Assembly (NCBI GenBank): GCA_022360715.1
Contig: JAKSCG010000145.1
Span: 1-64,000, forward strand
Reading direction: 5' to 3'
From: Halanaerobiales bacterium
Lineage (GTDB): Bacteria > Bacillota > Halanaerobiia > Halanaerobiales > DTU029
Length of the DNA: 64,000 nucleotides
Shown: positions 41,835 to 51,564 of the stretch, piece after piece
Position numbering within the stretch: position 1 is the first letter of the stretch
Layout of the letters: every line of letters begins with the position of its first letter
Notes under the pieces: generated by a model
Databases searched by the model: none
Seen by the model: the letters and a program-made list of their open reading frames with translations, nothing else
What the model was told of the DNA's origin: nothing
Made by a program: the position numbers and the translations under genes

Positions 41835-43250
41835 ATGAGAAAAACTAAAATTATTTGTACGCTTGGTCCTGCTAGTGAGAGCAAGGAATTAGTAAGTAAA
41901 CTCGTCAAAGCAGGACTAAATGTCGTCCGTTTGAATTTTTCCCACGGCAGCCATGAACATCACGGCAAGTTGATCGATCTGGTCAGAGAGGTCGAGGCTG
42001 AACTGGGAAGTACTATTGGCATCATGTTAGATACAAAAGGGCCGGAGATTAGAACAGGGGAAGTAGCCGGGGGTGAAGTCTTATTAGAGAAAGGCGAAGA
42101 AATAACCCTGACCACCGATCAGCTACTCGGGGATGGTTCCTGTATTTCTGTTTCTTATGATCACTTACCCTTAGACGTCAATCCGGGTTCCCGGATTCTG
42201 ATTGATGACGGTTTGATTGAATTAAAAGTCAAGGGGGTTAATAGTAAGCAGATTACTTGCCAGATCATTAACGGAGGAATCCTTTGTTCACATAAAGGGG
42301 TTAATCTGCCCGGAGTATCGCTGCAATTACCGGCTTTAACCGAAAAAGATGTTGAAGATATTAAATTTGGTATAAAAAAAGGGATTCATTTTATTGCCGC
42401 TTCTTTTGTCCGAAAAGCGGGAGATGTGAATGAAATAAGGCAGCTTCTTCAGTCCGAAAAGGTCGAAAAGATCAAAATAATCGCCAAGATTGAGAATCAA
42501 GAGGGCGTAGATAATATTGATGATATCATTGAGGTAGCTGACGGGATTATGCTGGCCCGGGGAGATCTTGGGGTAGAGATTCCCCCGGAAAAGGTACCGC
42601 TGATTCAAAAATCGATTATCCATAAGTGCAATCAAGCGGCTATACCGGTTATTACTGCCACCCAGATGCTGGACTCAATGATTCGCAACCCCAGACCAAC
42701 CAGAGCCGAAGCATCTGATGTGGCTAATGCGATCTTTGATGGAACCGATGGGATTATGCTATCAGGCGAATCGGCAATTGGTGATTATCCGGTGGAAGCA
42801 GTTCAGACTATGGATAATATTGCCAGAGAGATCGAAAACTCCAAATCATATCAGGATGAAATATTTAAATATAAAACACCTTCTTCAACTACGGTGACTG
42901 AAGCAATTAGTTTTGCTTCCTGTAAAACGGCTATTGATCTTAAGGCAAAATCGATTATCAGTTCTACCAGTTCTGGTTTTACGGCCAGAATGGTCTCCAA
43001 ACATCGTCCATTATTGCCGATCATAGCGGTAACTCCTGATGATATGGTACGACACACCCTGACGATCAGTTGGGGGGTTTACCCTTTACTGGTGGCTAAA
43101 AGTAGAACTACCGATGAGATGATCGAGATAGCAATTACTTCAGTCTTAAGAAATAACTTACTGGACAAGGGAGATCTGGTCGTAATTACAGCCGGTGTAC
43201 CGATCAATAAAAGTGGAGCGACCAATTTGATTGAAGTTTTATATATTTAA
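41835..43250 (+). CDS. pyk: pyruvate kinase
   Basis: A 471-residue enzyme of the short form, without the extra C-terminal PEP-utiliser domain found in many Bacilli. Motifs: RTKIICTLGPASES-like start (MRKTKIICTLGPAS), VVRLNFSHGSHEHH, LDTKGPEIRTG, the catalytic IAKIENQEGVDNIDDIIEVADGIMLARGDLG and ATQMLDSMIRNPRPTRAEASDVANA. ATG 41835 follows GCGGGGGG; the longer frame from 41733 overlaps pfkA and is not used. Converts PEP and ADP to pyruvate and ATP; ppdK downstream performs the reverse direction. Confidence 0.97.
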   Translation: MRKTKIICTLGPASESKELVSKLVKAGLNVVRLNFSHGSHEHHGKLIDLVREVEAELGSTIGIMLDTKGPEIRTGEVAGGEVLLEKGEEITLTTDQLLGDGSCISVSYDHLPLDVNPGSRILIDDGLIELKVKGVNSKQITCQIINGGILCSHKGVNLPGVSLQLPALTEKDVEDIKFGIKKGIHFIAASFVRKAGDVNEIRQLLQSEKVEKIKIIAKIENQEGVDNIDDIIEVADGIMLARGDLGVEIPPEKVPLIQKSIIHKCNQAAIPVITATQMLDSMIRNPRPTRAEASDVANAIFDGTDGIMLSGESAIGDYPVEAVQTMDNIAREIENSKSYQDEIFKYKTPSSTTVTEAISFASCKTAIDLKAKSIISSTSSGFTARMVSKHRPLLPIIAVTPDDMVRHTLTISWGVYPLLVAKSRTTDEMIEIAITSVLRNNLLDKGDLVVITAGVPINKSGATNLIEVLYI

Positions 43251-43447
43251 GAAATATATTAAAATTTAAAAAAGCAGGGACAAGCAGGATTTTGATTGTA
43301 TTTTGTTGAATCTTTATTCTTGTAACATTAGAAAAGATTATTTATTTTGGGGGTGAGCAAAGGGATTTAATTGGCTGATTACATATTTATTTTTTATGTA
43401 AAGAATAATAGATCAGAGGGTAGCTATCTTTAAGGAGGTATTGATTA

Positions 43448-46114
43448 ATGGCGCAAGAAAAATTTGTTTATGTATTTGGTGGAGGCACAGCTGACGGTAC
43501 GCAAGAATTGAAAAATCTAATTGGTGGTAAAGGGGCAAACCTGGCTGAGATGACTAATTTGGGGATTAATGTCCCGCCAGGATACACGATTACTACCAAT
43601 GTTTGCACACTTTTCTATGAGAATAACCGAAATTATCCGGAAGGATTAGTGGAGCAGGTAAATGAAGCAGTGGCAAAGATGGAAGAATATATGGGCCAGA
43701 AATTTGGCGATGTAGATAATCCCCTCCTTTTTTCGGTTCGTTCCGGGGCCCGCATTTCCATGCCGGGAATGATGGACACGGTGTTGAATCTTGGCTTAAA
43801 TGATCAAACAATCGAAGGTCTGATCAAGCAGACTAAAAATGAGCGTTTTGCATATGATTCATACCGACGCTTTGTTCAGATGTATGGTAATGTGGTTCTT
43901 GATATGAATGGTGCCGATTTTGAACACATGATTGAGGAAAAGAAAGAGGAACGGGGCGTAAAATTTGACAATGAACTAGATGTAGCTGCATTGAAAGAGT
44001 TGGTCGCCCAATTTAAAGCCCATATTAAGCAAGAAAAAGGGATTAAATTTCCGGAGAAACCGGAAGAACAGTTATGGGGATCAATTGGTGCCGTTTTTGG
44101 TTCCTGGAATAATGAACGGGCGATCAATTATCGAAATATCAACGAAATTCCTCATCACTGGGGAACGGCAGTTAATGTCCAAACAATGGTTTACGGCAAC
44201 ATGGGTGAAAACTCCGGTACAGGGGTGGCCTTTACCCGTAATCCCTCTACCGGTGAAAATGAATACTATGGTGAATATCTGAAAAATGCGCAGGGGGAAG
44301 ATGTTGTAGCCGGGATCAGGACACCGAAACCGATTGCCCAACTGGAAGAAGAGATGCCGGAAATTTATCGCGAGTTAACCGCTATTTTTGATAAACTGGA
44401 AAGACATTATACCGATGTACAGGATGTTGAGTTTACGATTCAAGAGGGTGAGCTCTTTATGTTGCAGACCCGTACCGGTAAGAGGACGGCCAAAGCAGCA
44501 GTGAAAATTGCCGTTGACCTGGAAACAGAAGGTTTAATTGATCAAAAGACTGCCCTTCTTCGGGTCGAACCCCAGAAACTGGATGAATTACTTCATAAAA
44601 GAATTGATCCTGATGCTGATCTGAAAGCGCTGGCCAAAGGTCTGGATGCTTCTCCCGGTGCTGCTACAGGGAAAGTAATCTTTGATTCTGACGAAGCGGC
44701 TGAAATGGGTAAGGAAGGTGAACAGGTTATCCTGGTCAGAATAGAAACCTCACCGGAGGATATTCATGGTATGGCTGCCGCCCAGGGGATACTGACATCC
44801 CGTGGTGGGATGACCAGTCATGCAGCAGTGGTTGCCCGGGGAATGGGTAAACCGGCTGTATCCGGTTGTGAGGATATCAAAGTAGATTATTCGCGCGAAG
44901 AATTTACAGCACCTGATGGAACGGTAGTTAAAAAAGGTGATGCGATTACAATTGATGGTGGTACCGGAAACATCTATTTAGGTGAAGTTCCGACGATTGA
45001 ACCGGAAATGGATGAGAACTTTGAAAAACTGATGGAATGGGCTGATCAAATCAGGGCGATGCAAGTAAGGACTAATGCTGATACCCCTGAGGATGCCGAG
45101 GCGGCTGTTGAGTTTGGGGCTGAAGGAATTGGTCTCTGCCGTACTGAGCATATGTTCTTTGATGAAGAGCGCTTGCCGATTGTTCAAAAGATGATTCTGG
45201 CTGATAATAAAGAAGAGCGGGAAAAAGCCCTGGAGAAACTGCTGCCGATGCAAAAGGGTGACTTTAAAGGTATCTTTAAAGCAATGGCTGAGCGTCCGGT
45301 TACGATCCGCTTGCTTGACCCACCTTTACATGAGTTTCTACCAGATCATAGTGAATTGCTGGTTGAAATAACTAAAATGAAGGCTCAGGGCGGGGCAAAT
45401 AAAGAAATTGCCGAAAAAGAAGAACTGCTAAAGACGATTGAAAGATTACACGAAATGAATCCGATGCTCGGTCATCGAGGTTGCCGACTAGGTGTTACTT
45501 ATCCGGAGATCTATCGAATGCAAGCAACAGCAATCTTTGAGGCAGCCTGCGAACTGAAAAAAGAGGGACTGGATGTTCATCCCGAAGTGATGATTCCACT
45601 AGTCTCCCATATTAAAGAATACACGCTGATGAATGAGGTAGTTGTAGATGCTGCGCAAGATGTAATCGAAAAATATGGTGTAACACTCGATTATACGGTA
45701 GGGACGATGATTGAGTTGCCCCGGGCCTGCCTGGTTGCTGATGAGATTGCCCGGGAAGCGGACTTCTTCTCCTTTGGGACCAATGACTTGACCCAGACTA
45801 CCTTCGGCTTTAGTCGTGATGATGCCGAAGGAAAGTTTCTGGCTCATTACCTGGAAGAAGAGGTTTTTGAGACCAATCCTTTCCAGGTACTTGATCAGAC
45901 CGGAGTAGGACAACTAGTCGATATTGCCGTCACTAAAGGTCGTTCAACCAATCCCGACCTGAAGATCGGTATTTGCGGAGAACATGGCGGAGAACCGCGT
46001 TCGGTTGATTTCTGCCATCGGACCGGCTTAAATTATGTTTCTTGCTCACCCTTCCGTGTGCCGATCGCTCGTTTAGCTGCGGCGCAAGCCCAGATTGAAA
46101 ACCCCAGAAATTAA
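43448..46114 (+). CDS. ppdK: pyruvate, phosphate dikinase
   Basis: An 888-residue PPDK interconverting pyruvate, ATP and phosphate with PEP, AMP and pyrophosphate. Three domains are complete: ATP-grasp domain (LIGGKGANLAEM at the start, FSVRSGARISMPGMMDT, FTRNPSTGENEYYGEYL), swivelling phosphohistidine domain (GILTSRGGMTSHAAVVARGMGKPAVSG) and the C-terminal PEP/pyruvate barrel (GFGAEGIGLCRTEHMFF-type AEGIGLCRTEHMFF, CGEHGGEPRSVDF). AAGGAGGTATTG precedes ATG 43448. Followed by a strong terminator. In anaerobes it often works in a PPi-dependent glycolytic or gluconeogenic mode. Confidence 0.97.
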   Translation: MAQEKFVYVFGGGTADGTQELKNLIGGKGANLAEMTNLGINVPPGYTITTNVCTLFYENNRNYPEGLVEQVNEAVAKMEEYMGQKFGDVDNPLLFSVRSGARISMPGMMDTVLNLGLNDQTIEGLIKQTKNERFAYDSYRRFVQMYGNVVLDMNGADFEHMIEEKKEERGVKFDNELDVAALKELVAQFKAHIKQEKGIKFPEKPEEQLWGSIGAVFGSWNNERAINYRNINEIPHHWGTAVNVQTMVYGNMGENSGTGVAFTRNPSTGENEYYGEYLKNAQGEDVVAGIRTPKPIAQLEEEMPEIYRELTAIFDKLERHYTDVQDVEFTIQEGELFMLQTRTGKRTAKAAVKIAVDLETEGLIDQKTALLRVEPQKLDELLHKRIDPDADLKALAKGLDASPGAATGKVIFDSDEAAEMGKEGEQVILVRIETSPEDIHGMAAAQGILTSRGGMTSHAAVVARGMGKPAVSGCEDIKVDYSREEFTAPDGTVVKKGDAITIDGGTGNIYLGEVPTIEPEMDENFEKLMEWADQIRAMQVRTNADTPEDAEAAVEFGAEGIGLCRTEHMFFDEERLPIVQKMILADNKEEREKALEKLLPMQKGDFKGIFKAMAERPVTIRLLDPPLHEFLPDHSELLVEITKMKAQGGANKEIAEKEELLKTIERLHEMNPMLGHRGCRLGVTYPEIYRMQATAIFEAACELKKEGLDVHPEVMIPLVSHIKEYTLMNEVVVDAAQDVIEKYGVTLDYTVGTMIELPRACLVADEIAREADFFSFGTNDLTQTTFGFSRDDAEGKFLAHYLEEEVFETNPFQVLDQTGVGQLVDIAVTKGRSTNPDLKIGICGEHGGEPRSVDFCHRTGLNYVSCSPFRVPIARLAAAQAQIENPRN

Positions 46115-46137
46115 GGGGATTATAAAACGAAGCACAG

Positions 46138-46172
46138 AAAGGACCTATAAGCTGCTTATAGGTCCTTTTTTT
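46138..46172 (+). terminator. strong intrinsic terminator after ppdK
   Basis: AAAGGACCTATAAGC pairs perfectly with 46154-46168, then TTTTTTT; nearly no loop when fully paired, so the top pairs will open. Confidence 0.95.
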
Positions 46173-46248
46173 ATTTGCAATAAATAATCAAAAAAATTTT
46201 AATAATAAGGCAGGAATTTTACTGTTAATATCAAATATATATTATATA

Positions 46249-46290
46249 CTGGTAAAACCGCTTGACAGATAAATAGTAGAATTTTAAGAT
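46249..46290 (+). promoter_or_regulatory. promoter plus FadR/GntR operator, copy 1
   Basis: CTGGTAAAACCGCTTGACAG (46249-46268) contains a TGGT-N3-ACC half-palindrome of the FadR operator kind joined directly to the -35 TTGACA (46262-46267); -10 TAAGAT (46285-46290) follows at 17 bases. Two further copies lie at 47059 and 47098. Confidence 0.75.
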
Positions 46291-46322
46291 AAAAATAAAG
46301 AAAAGCAGTTGGAGTTGAAACC

Positions 46323-47036
46323 ATGAAATTAATGCCGATTCAAACAAAAAAAGCCTATATGGAAATTATCGATCAGTTTAAAATACTGATTAAAGAGGGG
46401 GTATTTAAACCTGGCGAAAAACTTCCATCGGAAAGGGAATTGGTGGAACAACTTAATGTCAGTCGTCCTACTTTAAGGGAGGCCTTGAGTGCGCTGGAAA
46501 TTATCGGACTGGTTGAGAGTAAACCAGGAGAAGGCCGTTTTGTGATGGATATTTCTAAATTTACGATTAGTGATCAATTGATTAAGCGTTTTCTGGATGA
46601 TAGTGAACCCTTTGAATTACTGGAAGCCCGGATTACGATTGAAACAGGTACGGCCAGCATTGCTGCCAAAAAAGCAGAAAATGACGAGATTATCGCCCTG
46701 GAGCAGGAAATAAAAAAAATGGAGGAGTTCTTGCAGAGGGGTGGGGCTAGCATTGAAGAGAGATTGGAAGTTGATGCTAAGTTCCACTTTATTATTGCCG
46801 AGATGTCCAGAAATAAATTCTTGATTAAGGTGATGGAACAGATTTCCTATCTGCTCAAAGATGAGTTTTGGAGCAACCAGAGACGTCATCTCAATTTGAA
46901 TAAAAAGGCTCAGGAAAGGTATCTACTGGAACATCGGAATATTTTCCGGGCGATAAAAGACGGCGATCCGGAAAAAGCCGGTAAATATATGCAGGAACAT
47001 CTTTTTACGGTCTGGCGGGATCTGCTAACCAGATAA
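46323..47036 (+). CDS. FadR-subfamily GntR transcriptional regulator
   Basis: A 237-residue regulator: winged helix-turn-helix (about 10-75) with GVFKPGEKLPSERELVEQLNVSRPTLREALSALEIIGLVESKPGEGRFV, then an all-helical FCD effector domain (about 95-225) with the metal-ligand pattern of the family (ARITIETGTASIAA, D-A-K-F-H-F at the His ligand, LLEHRNIF). FCD domains sense sugar acids, hydroxy acids or other carboxylates. ATG 46323 follows GTTGGAG. Operator copies before itself and before the catabolic operon at 47187 imply control of both. Confidence 0.94.
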   Translation: MKLMPIQTKKAYMEIIDQFKILIKEGVFKPGEKLPSERELVEQLNVSRPTLREALSALEIIGLVESKPGEGRFVMDISKFTISDQLIKRFLDDSEPFELLEARITIETGTASIAAKKAENDEIIALEQEIKKMEEFLQRGGASIEERLEVDAKFHFIIAEMSRNKFLIKVMEQISYLLKDEFWSNQRRHLNLNKKAQERYLLEHRNIFRAIKDGDPEKAGKYMQEHLFTVWRDLLTR

Positions 47037-47058
47037 AGGCGAGCTTTTTGTTCGTAAA

Positions 47059-47117
47059 CTGGTAAGACCGCTTGACAGCAAAATAAAAGGATTTTATTTG
47101 GTCAGACCGCTTGACAG
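47059..47117 (+). promoter_or_regulatory. tandem FadR/GntR operator-promoter units, copies 2 and 3
   Basis: CTGGTAAGACCGCTTGACAG (47059-47078) and TTGGTCAGACCGCTTGACAG (47098-47117), 39 bases apart, share TGGT-N3-ACCGCTTGACAG with copy 1. Each carries a TTGACA -35; possible -10 boxes are TATTTG (47095-47100) and TAAAAC (47134-47139). They control the operon starting at 47187. Confidence 0.75.
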
Positions 47118-47186
47118 GTAACAATAATTTGCTAAAACAGACTTTAAATTATGGAAAGAAATTATGGAAAGGAGTGGTAAGATTAG

Positions 47187-48137
47187 ATGGTAAAAGTCTT
47201 GATTGTTCAGCCAATAGCTGAAGAAGGAGTAAAATTGTTACAGGATCAGGGTTATACGGTTAAACAGCTTGCTGACGTCAGTATTGATAATCTAAAGAAA
47301 GAGGTAGTGGATAGTGATGCAATTTTAGTTAGAACTGGTGAATTATCCCGGGAAGTAATTGCAGCCGCTAAAAGCCTTAAGGTAATTGCTCGTCATGGCG
47401 CCGGGGTTGATAATATCGATCTAAAAGCAGCTACTGAACATGGTGTACAGGTAACCAATACACCTATTGCCAATAATATTTCTGTTGCCGAGCATACAAT
47501 CGGGTTGATGGTTGCGCTGGCCAAACAGATGCGAAAGGCTGATCTAGCTCTGCGCGAAGGCCGGTTTGAGGTCCGCAATATTTATATTGATGTAGAGTTG
47601 TCCGATAAAATTTTAGGAGTCATTGGTCTGGGCAAGATTGGCCAACAGGTTGCGATCAAGGCAGCCCGGGGGTTTGATATGAAGGTTCTCGGTTATGATC
47701 CCTTTGTAACCCAGACTGAGGTTAATACCTTGATTGAAGTTACTGATGATTGGGAAAGGGTATTTAAAGAAGCTGATTTTATTTCTCTGAACCTACCCTT
47801 GACTGAGCAGACCAGGGATATGATTGGTAAAAAAGAATTTGCGATGATGAAGCAAACGGCTTTTTTAATTAACTGTGCCCGCGGTCAGATCGTCAAAGAA
47901 GAAGATTTAATTGAGGCGCTGGAAAGGGGTGAAATTGCCGGAGCCGGATTGGATGTCTACGCTACAGAACCGCCGGCCAAGGATAATCTACTATTTCAGC
48001 TGGAGAACACAATTGTAACTCCACATATGGCTGCCCATAGCTATGAATCAATGGTTAAAATGGCCTGTCATGCTGCACAGGGAATTATTGAAGTGCTTAA
48101 TAAGCAGGAACCTACCTGGCCAGTTAATAGAATATAA
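47187..48137 (+). CDS. D-2-hydroxyacid dehydrogenase (SerA-like)
   Basis: A 316-residue NAD-dependent dehydrogenase of the D-isomer-specific family, without the ACT domains of SerA. Nucleotide motif GVIGLGKIGQQVAIKA (about 147-162), catalytic Arg in NCARGQIVKEEDLIEALE, Glu in DVYATEPP and His in TPHMAAHSYE. It oxidises a D-2-hydroxy acid or reduces a 2-oxo acid; candidates from context are glycerate-type acids released by the aldolases of the operon. GGAAAGGAGTGG precedes the ATG. First structural gene of the FadR-controlled operon. Confidence 0.93.
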   Translation: MVKVLIVQPIAEEGVKLLQDQGYTVKQLADVSIDNLKKEVVDSDAILVRTGELSREVIAAAKSLKVIARHGAGVDNIDLKAATEHGVQVTNTPIANNISVAEHTIGLMVALAKQMRKADLALREGRFEVRNIYIDVELSDKILGVIGLGKIGQQVAIKAARGFDMKVLGYDPFVTQTEVNTLIEVTDDWERVFKEADFISLNLPLTEQTRDMIGKKEFAMMKQTAFLINCARGQIVKEEDLIEALERGEIAGAGLDVYATEPPAKDNLLFQLENTIVTPHMAAHSYESMVKMACHAAQGIIEVLNKQEPTWPVNRI

Positions 48138-48161
48138 TAAAAAAATAAAAAGGGGTGTTTG

Positions 48162-49049
48162 ATGATGGTATTTGAAGCAAAAGGAATTATTCCCGCCATG
48201 GTTACTCCGCTCGATCAGCATGGCAATGTAAACAAAATGGCTTTACGTCAGTTAACCGATTATTTAATTGACGGTGGGGTACACGGTCTTTTCCCGGTAG
48301 GAAGCACCGGAGAGTGGTATGGCCTTACCCTGGCGCAAAAAAAAGATATTATGGAGACAGTGATTGAGCAAGCTAATGGGCGGGTACCGGTTTATGCTGG
48401 TACTGGTGCAATTACTACTAAAGAAACCGTTGCTTTAACACAGATGGCGGCATCAGTTGGGGTGGAGGCAGTATCGGTTCTAACTCCCGTTTTTATTAGT
48501 CCTAGTCAGGAGGAATTATATCAGCATTACAAGACTGTAGCCGAATCGGTCAGCATTCCGGTTCTTCTTTATAATAATCCCGGAAAGACCGGTATAACTA
48601 TTGAAGGTGCTTTGGTGGAAAGACTAAGCAAAATAGAAAACATCCTGGGGATTAAAGATAGTAGTGGCAACCTGACTTTAACCGGTGAATATATCAGGAG
48701 AACCGATGCCAGTTTCGCTGTATTGTGCGGAACCGATACTTTAATTCTAGGTACGCTTTGTTATGGTGGTAAGGGCTCAATTACGGCTACTGCTAACATT
48801 GTTCCTTCGATTCCAGTTAGGATTTATCAAGAATTTGTCAGAGGAAACCTGGAGCAGGCCCGGAAAGCCCAGTTTGAGCTGGCCCCTCTTCGTCTTGCTT
48901 TTAGCCTGGCTACCTTCCCGGTAGTGATGAAAGAAGGTCTAAGGCTTGTCGGGATTGATGTCGGAACAACTTTAAAACCGGTGGGGGAAATGACTGCCGA
49001 AAATAGGGCTAAGTTGAAAAAAGTTCTGGAAGATATGGGGGCAGTCTAA
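48162..49049 (+). CDS. DapA-family (NAL superfamily) aldolase/lyase
   Basis: A 295-residue class I lyase of the dihydrodipicolinate synthase / N-acetylneuraminate lyase superfamily. Motifs: GIIPAMVTPLDQHGNVN, the GSTGEWYGLT phosphate/carboxylate-binding loop, Tyr in VLLYNNPGKTG and Schiff-base Lys in LGIKDSSGNL. True DapA would sit with lysine genes; here it lies in a sugar-acid operon with LarA and TRAP genes, so cleavage or dehydration of a 2-keto-3-deoxy acid is more likely. ATG 48162 or 48165; AGGGG lies just upstream. Confidence 0.93.
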   Translation: MMVFEAKGIIPAMVTPLDQHGNVNKMALRQLTDYLIDGGVHGLFPVGSTGEWYGLTLAQKKDIMETVIEQANGRVPVYAGTGAITTKETVALTQMAASVGVEAVSVLTPVFISPSQEELYQHYKTVAESVSIPVLLYNNPGKTGITIEGALVERLSKIENILGIKDSSGNLTLTGEYIRRTDASFAVLCGTDTLILGTLCYGGKGSITATANIVPSIPVRIYQEFVRGNLEQARKAQFELAPLRLAFSLATFPVVMKEGLRLVGIDVGTTLKPVGEMTAENRAKLKKVLEDMGAV

Positions 49050-49070
49050 TCTTGGAAGGATGAGGATTTT

Positions 49071-50348
49071 ATGCAGAAATTTGCGGCCTCCGTTGGAAAA
49101 AAGCAAGTTAGTTTTTCAATTCCGACGGGAATAGAGAGTAAAGTAATCCGACCGAAAGATCTACCTGTGATCGGAGATGTAGATAATGCTATTCAGGAAG
49201 CAATAGCTCATCCGATTGGTCGGAAGAGATTGTTTGAGACAGTTCGACCCGATGATCGAGTAGCTATTATCGTTACCGATACAACCAGGAAACTACCGGA
49301 AGATATAATTGTACCGCTTCTGTTAGATCAACTGGCGCTAGCCGGGGTAAAGATGGATAATATTATCGTAGTGAATGCCCTGGGCAAGCATGAAGCAAAT
49401 ACAATCGAAGAATTGACCGAGATGCTGGGAGCAGGGGTAATGAAAAGGGTAAAGGTTATTAATCATGCCCCGTTGGACCCGACCAGGTTAAAATCTCTTG
49501 GTAATTCAGCATGCGGTTTTCCGATTGTAATTAATGATCTGGTGCTTGATGCTGATGTAAAGATAGCTACCGGGATTATTGAACCCCATCTCTTTGCCGG
49601 TTATAGCGGAGGGGTTAAGACCCTTTCCGTAGGGGTGGCCGGCCTGGAGACCCTGGCTGCTACCCATAATTATCAGATATTGGAACACCCTAAAACCAGA
49701 TTGGGAATTATTGAAGATAATATTTTTCGGCAATTTCTGACCGAGGCCGCGATGGCAGTTGGGATTGACTTCATCGTCAATGTAGTGCAGAATGGAAAAA
49801 AAGAATTACTAGCTGTATATGCCGGCCACCCGATTAAAGCCTTTGAAAAAGGTGTGAAAAAGGCCCGCGAGGTATTTGAAGTAGCAGTGGAACAAGAATA
49901 CGATATAGTGGTATCAATACCAGGATACCCAAAAAGTACTAACCTTTATCAGGCCACAAGGGCCTGGAACAATGTAGTTTTTGGAGCGAGACCCATTGTG
50001 AAAAAGGGCGGAACAATTATAATTCCCGCTCCTTGTGAGAAGGGGGTTGGTGAAAAGGCTTTTTACCAAGTATTAGCTGATGCTGCAACACCACAACAAG
50101 TAATCAAAGATGCCCAAAAATACGGTTTTATGCCGGGAGAACACAAAGCGTTTTTAGCGGCTAAGGTATTGAATTATTGTCAAGTAATTATGACTGATTG
50201 TCAAATAGCATCTGAAAAGCTGGAAGAGATGCATCTGGAAGTAGAAGCCACAATACAGGAGGCATTAGATCGCGTCATTGCTAAAAAGGGTAATCCTTCA
50301 GTATTGATCATGCCCGACGGGACTTTAACCTTGCCGATTTTTAAATAG
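49071..50348 (+). CDS. LarA-family nickel-pincer racemase/epimerase
   Basis: A 425-residue member of the LarA (DUF2088) family, which uses the nickel-pincer nucleotide cofactor to racemise or epimerise 2-hydroxy acids. Key sites fit lactate racemase: DTTR (70-73), His107 (GKHE), His173 and Lys183 in PHLFAGYSGGVKTLSVG; Lys183 is the pincer-binding residue by position. In LarA the motif is usually GTHR, so GKHE marks a different substrate group. The cofactor genes larB, larC and larE are not in the window. Context suggests epimerisation of a sugar acid or hydroxy acid imported by the adjacent TRAP system. Confidence 0.93.
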   Translation: MQKFAASVGKKQVSFSIPTGIESKVIRPKDLPVIGDVDNAIQEAIAHPIGRKRLFETVRPDDRVAIIVTDTTRKLPEDIIVPLLLDQLALAGVKMDNIIVVNALGKHEANTIEELTEMLGAGVMKRVKVINHAPLDPTRLKSLGNSACGFPIVINDLVLDADVKIATGIIEPHLFAGYSGGVKTLSVGVAGLETLAATHNYQILEHPKTRLGIIEDNIFRQFLTEAAMAVGIDFIVNVVQNGKKELLAVYAGHPIKAFEKGVKKAREVFEVAVEQEYDIVVSIPGYPKSTNLYQATRAWNNVVFGARPIVKKGGTIIIPAPCEKGVGEKAFYQVLADAATPQQVIKDAQKYGFMPGEHKAFLAAKVLNYCQVIMTDCQIASEKLEEMHLEVEATIQEALDRVIAKKGNPSVLIMPDGTLTLPIFK

Positions 50349-50476
50349 TTAAACAGGATTGGTTTCCTCATTTCTACGTTACTGAAGGGGGGTGAGTTTA
50401 ATCCGGAAAAATGGCGGTAAAATAGTTTAATATTTTACTTAAGTCAAAATATTCAACTTGAAAGGGGAGTATAAAA

Positions 50477-51472
50477 ATGAAAAAGGTGGTAGTCTTACTG
50501 TTAACGATCGGACTCGTTTTAGTTAGCGCAGTGGCAATGGCGAAAAATCCTATTGTAATGAGTCTGTCTTACGGTGGAGCTGATGGGTCGGAAGAAGATA
50601 TCGCTGCTAAAAAGTTTGAGCAATTATTGGAGGAAAGAACAAAGGGGAAAATTGATGTAGTCTTATTCGGCAATGAACAATTGGGTAAAGAAGTAGATGT
50701 AGTTACCTCGCTGGAATTAGGTACGGTTAATATGGCAATTATGGGGGCTACTGTTCATCAACAGGCTGCTCCCGAGTACAACATTTGGAGCGCTTACTAT
50801 ATTTTCAAGAATAGAGACGAAGTATTGCAAATAATGAATGGACCGGTTGGAGAAAAAGTTAGTGAGGCGATGTTGAAAAATAAAGGGATTAGAATGCTGG
50901 GGATCGGTTTGCGAGGTCCGCGTAACCTGACTTCCCATCGGCCGATCCGTACTCCTGAAGAAGTTAAAGGTCTAAAAATAAGGATTCCTTTACAGCCGAT
51001 CTATGTGAGGAGTTGGGAAGCTTTAGGGGCTAAACCCCAGGCTATTGCTTACGGTGAGTTGTATACCGCTTTAAAACAGGGAATTGTTGAAGCCCAGGAA
51101 AATCCATTAGCATATATCTATGCACCGGCTTTCTATGAAGTGCAGAAATATGTTAATGTAACTGAACATCAGCGCTCTTTCTTTACCTATGTTGTCAGTG
51201 AAAAGTTCTTCCAAAGACTTGATCAAGGATTACAGCAGATCCTATTAGAAGTGGCCCAAGAAACTTGCGACTTCCATAATAATTTACAAAAGGCAAAAGA
51301 AGCGGACTGGAAAAACAGACTGGAAGAAAAGGGGATGGTCTTTGTTCAAGCCGATCAGGCGGCCTTCAGAAAAGCCTTACAAGATATTCCGCAACAGTTC
51401 GCTGATAAATGGGCACCCGGATTCTATCAAGAGATCTTGAGCGAGCTAAGTAAAATTCGGAAGGGAAATTAA
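50477..51472 (+). CDS. TRAP transporter substrate-binding protein (DctP family)
   Basis: A 331-residue extracytoplasmic solute receptor. Signal peptide MKKVVVLLLTIGLVLVSAVAMA; the family's GMRMLG-like segment appears as KGIRMLGIGLRGPRNLTSHRPIRTPEEVKGLKIRIPLQPIYVRSWEALGAKPQAIAYGELYTALKQGIVEAQENP, containing the Arg that binds the substrate carboxylate. DctP receptors bind C4-dicarboxylates, sugar acids or other carboxylates. AAAGGGGAG precedes ATG. Followed by dctQ and dctM. Confidence 0.95.
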   Translation: MKKVVVLLLTIGLVLVSAVAMAKNPIVMSLSYGGADGSEEDIAAKKFEQLLEERTKGKIDVVLFGNEQLGKEVDVVTSLELGTVNMAIMGATVHQQAAPEYNIWSAYYIFKNRDEVLQIMNGPVGEKVSEAMLKNKGIRMLGIGLRGPRNLTSHRPIRTPEEVKGLKIRIPLQPIYVRSWEALGAKPQAIAYGELYTALKQGIVEAQENPLAYIYAPAFYEVQKYVNVTEHQRSFFTYVVSEKFFQRLDQGLQQILLEVAQETCDFHNNLQKAKEADWKNRLEEKGMVFVQADQAAFRKALQDIPQQFADKWAPGFYQEILSELSKIRKGN

Positions 51473-51564
51473 ATATTAGTTTTTACCGATTTACCTGGGG
51501 AATAGTGGTTGTTTTATGCCTTATTTCCCCAGGTATCTCTCGATAAACTAAAGGGGGTTAGGGG

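Noticed and set aside
46117-46323. Additional small gene between ppdK and the FadR regulator
   Set aside because: The stretch is filled by the ppdK terminator and the operator/promoter of the regulator; no start with a ribosome site.
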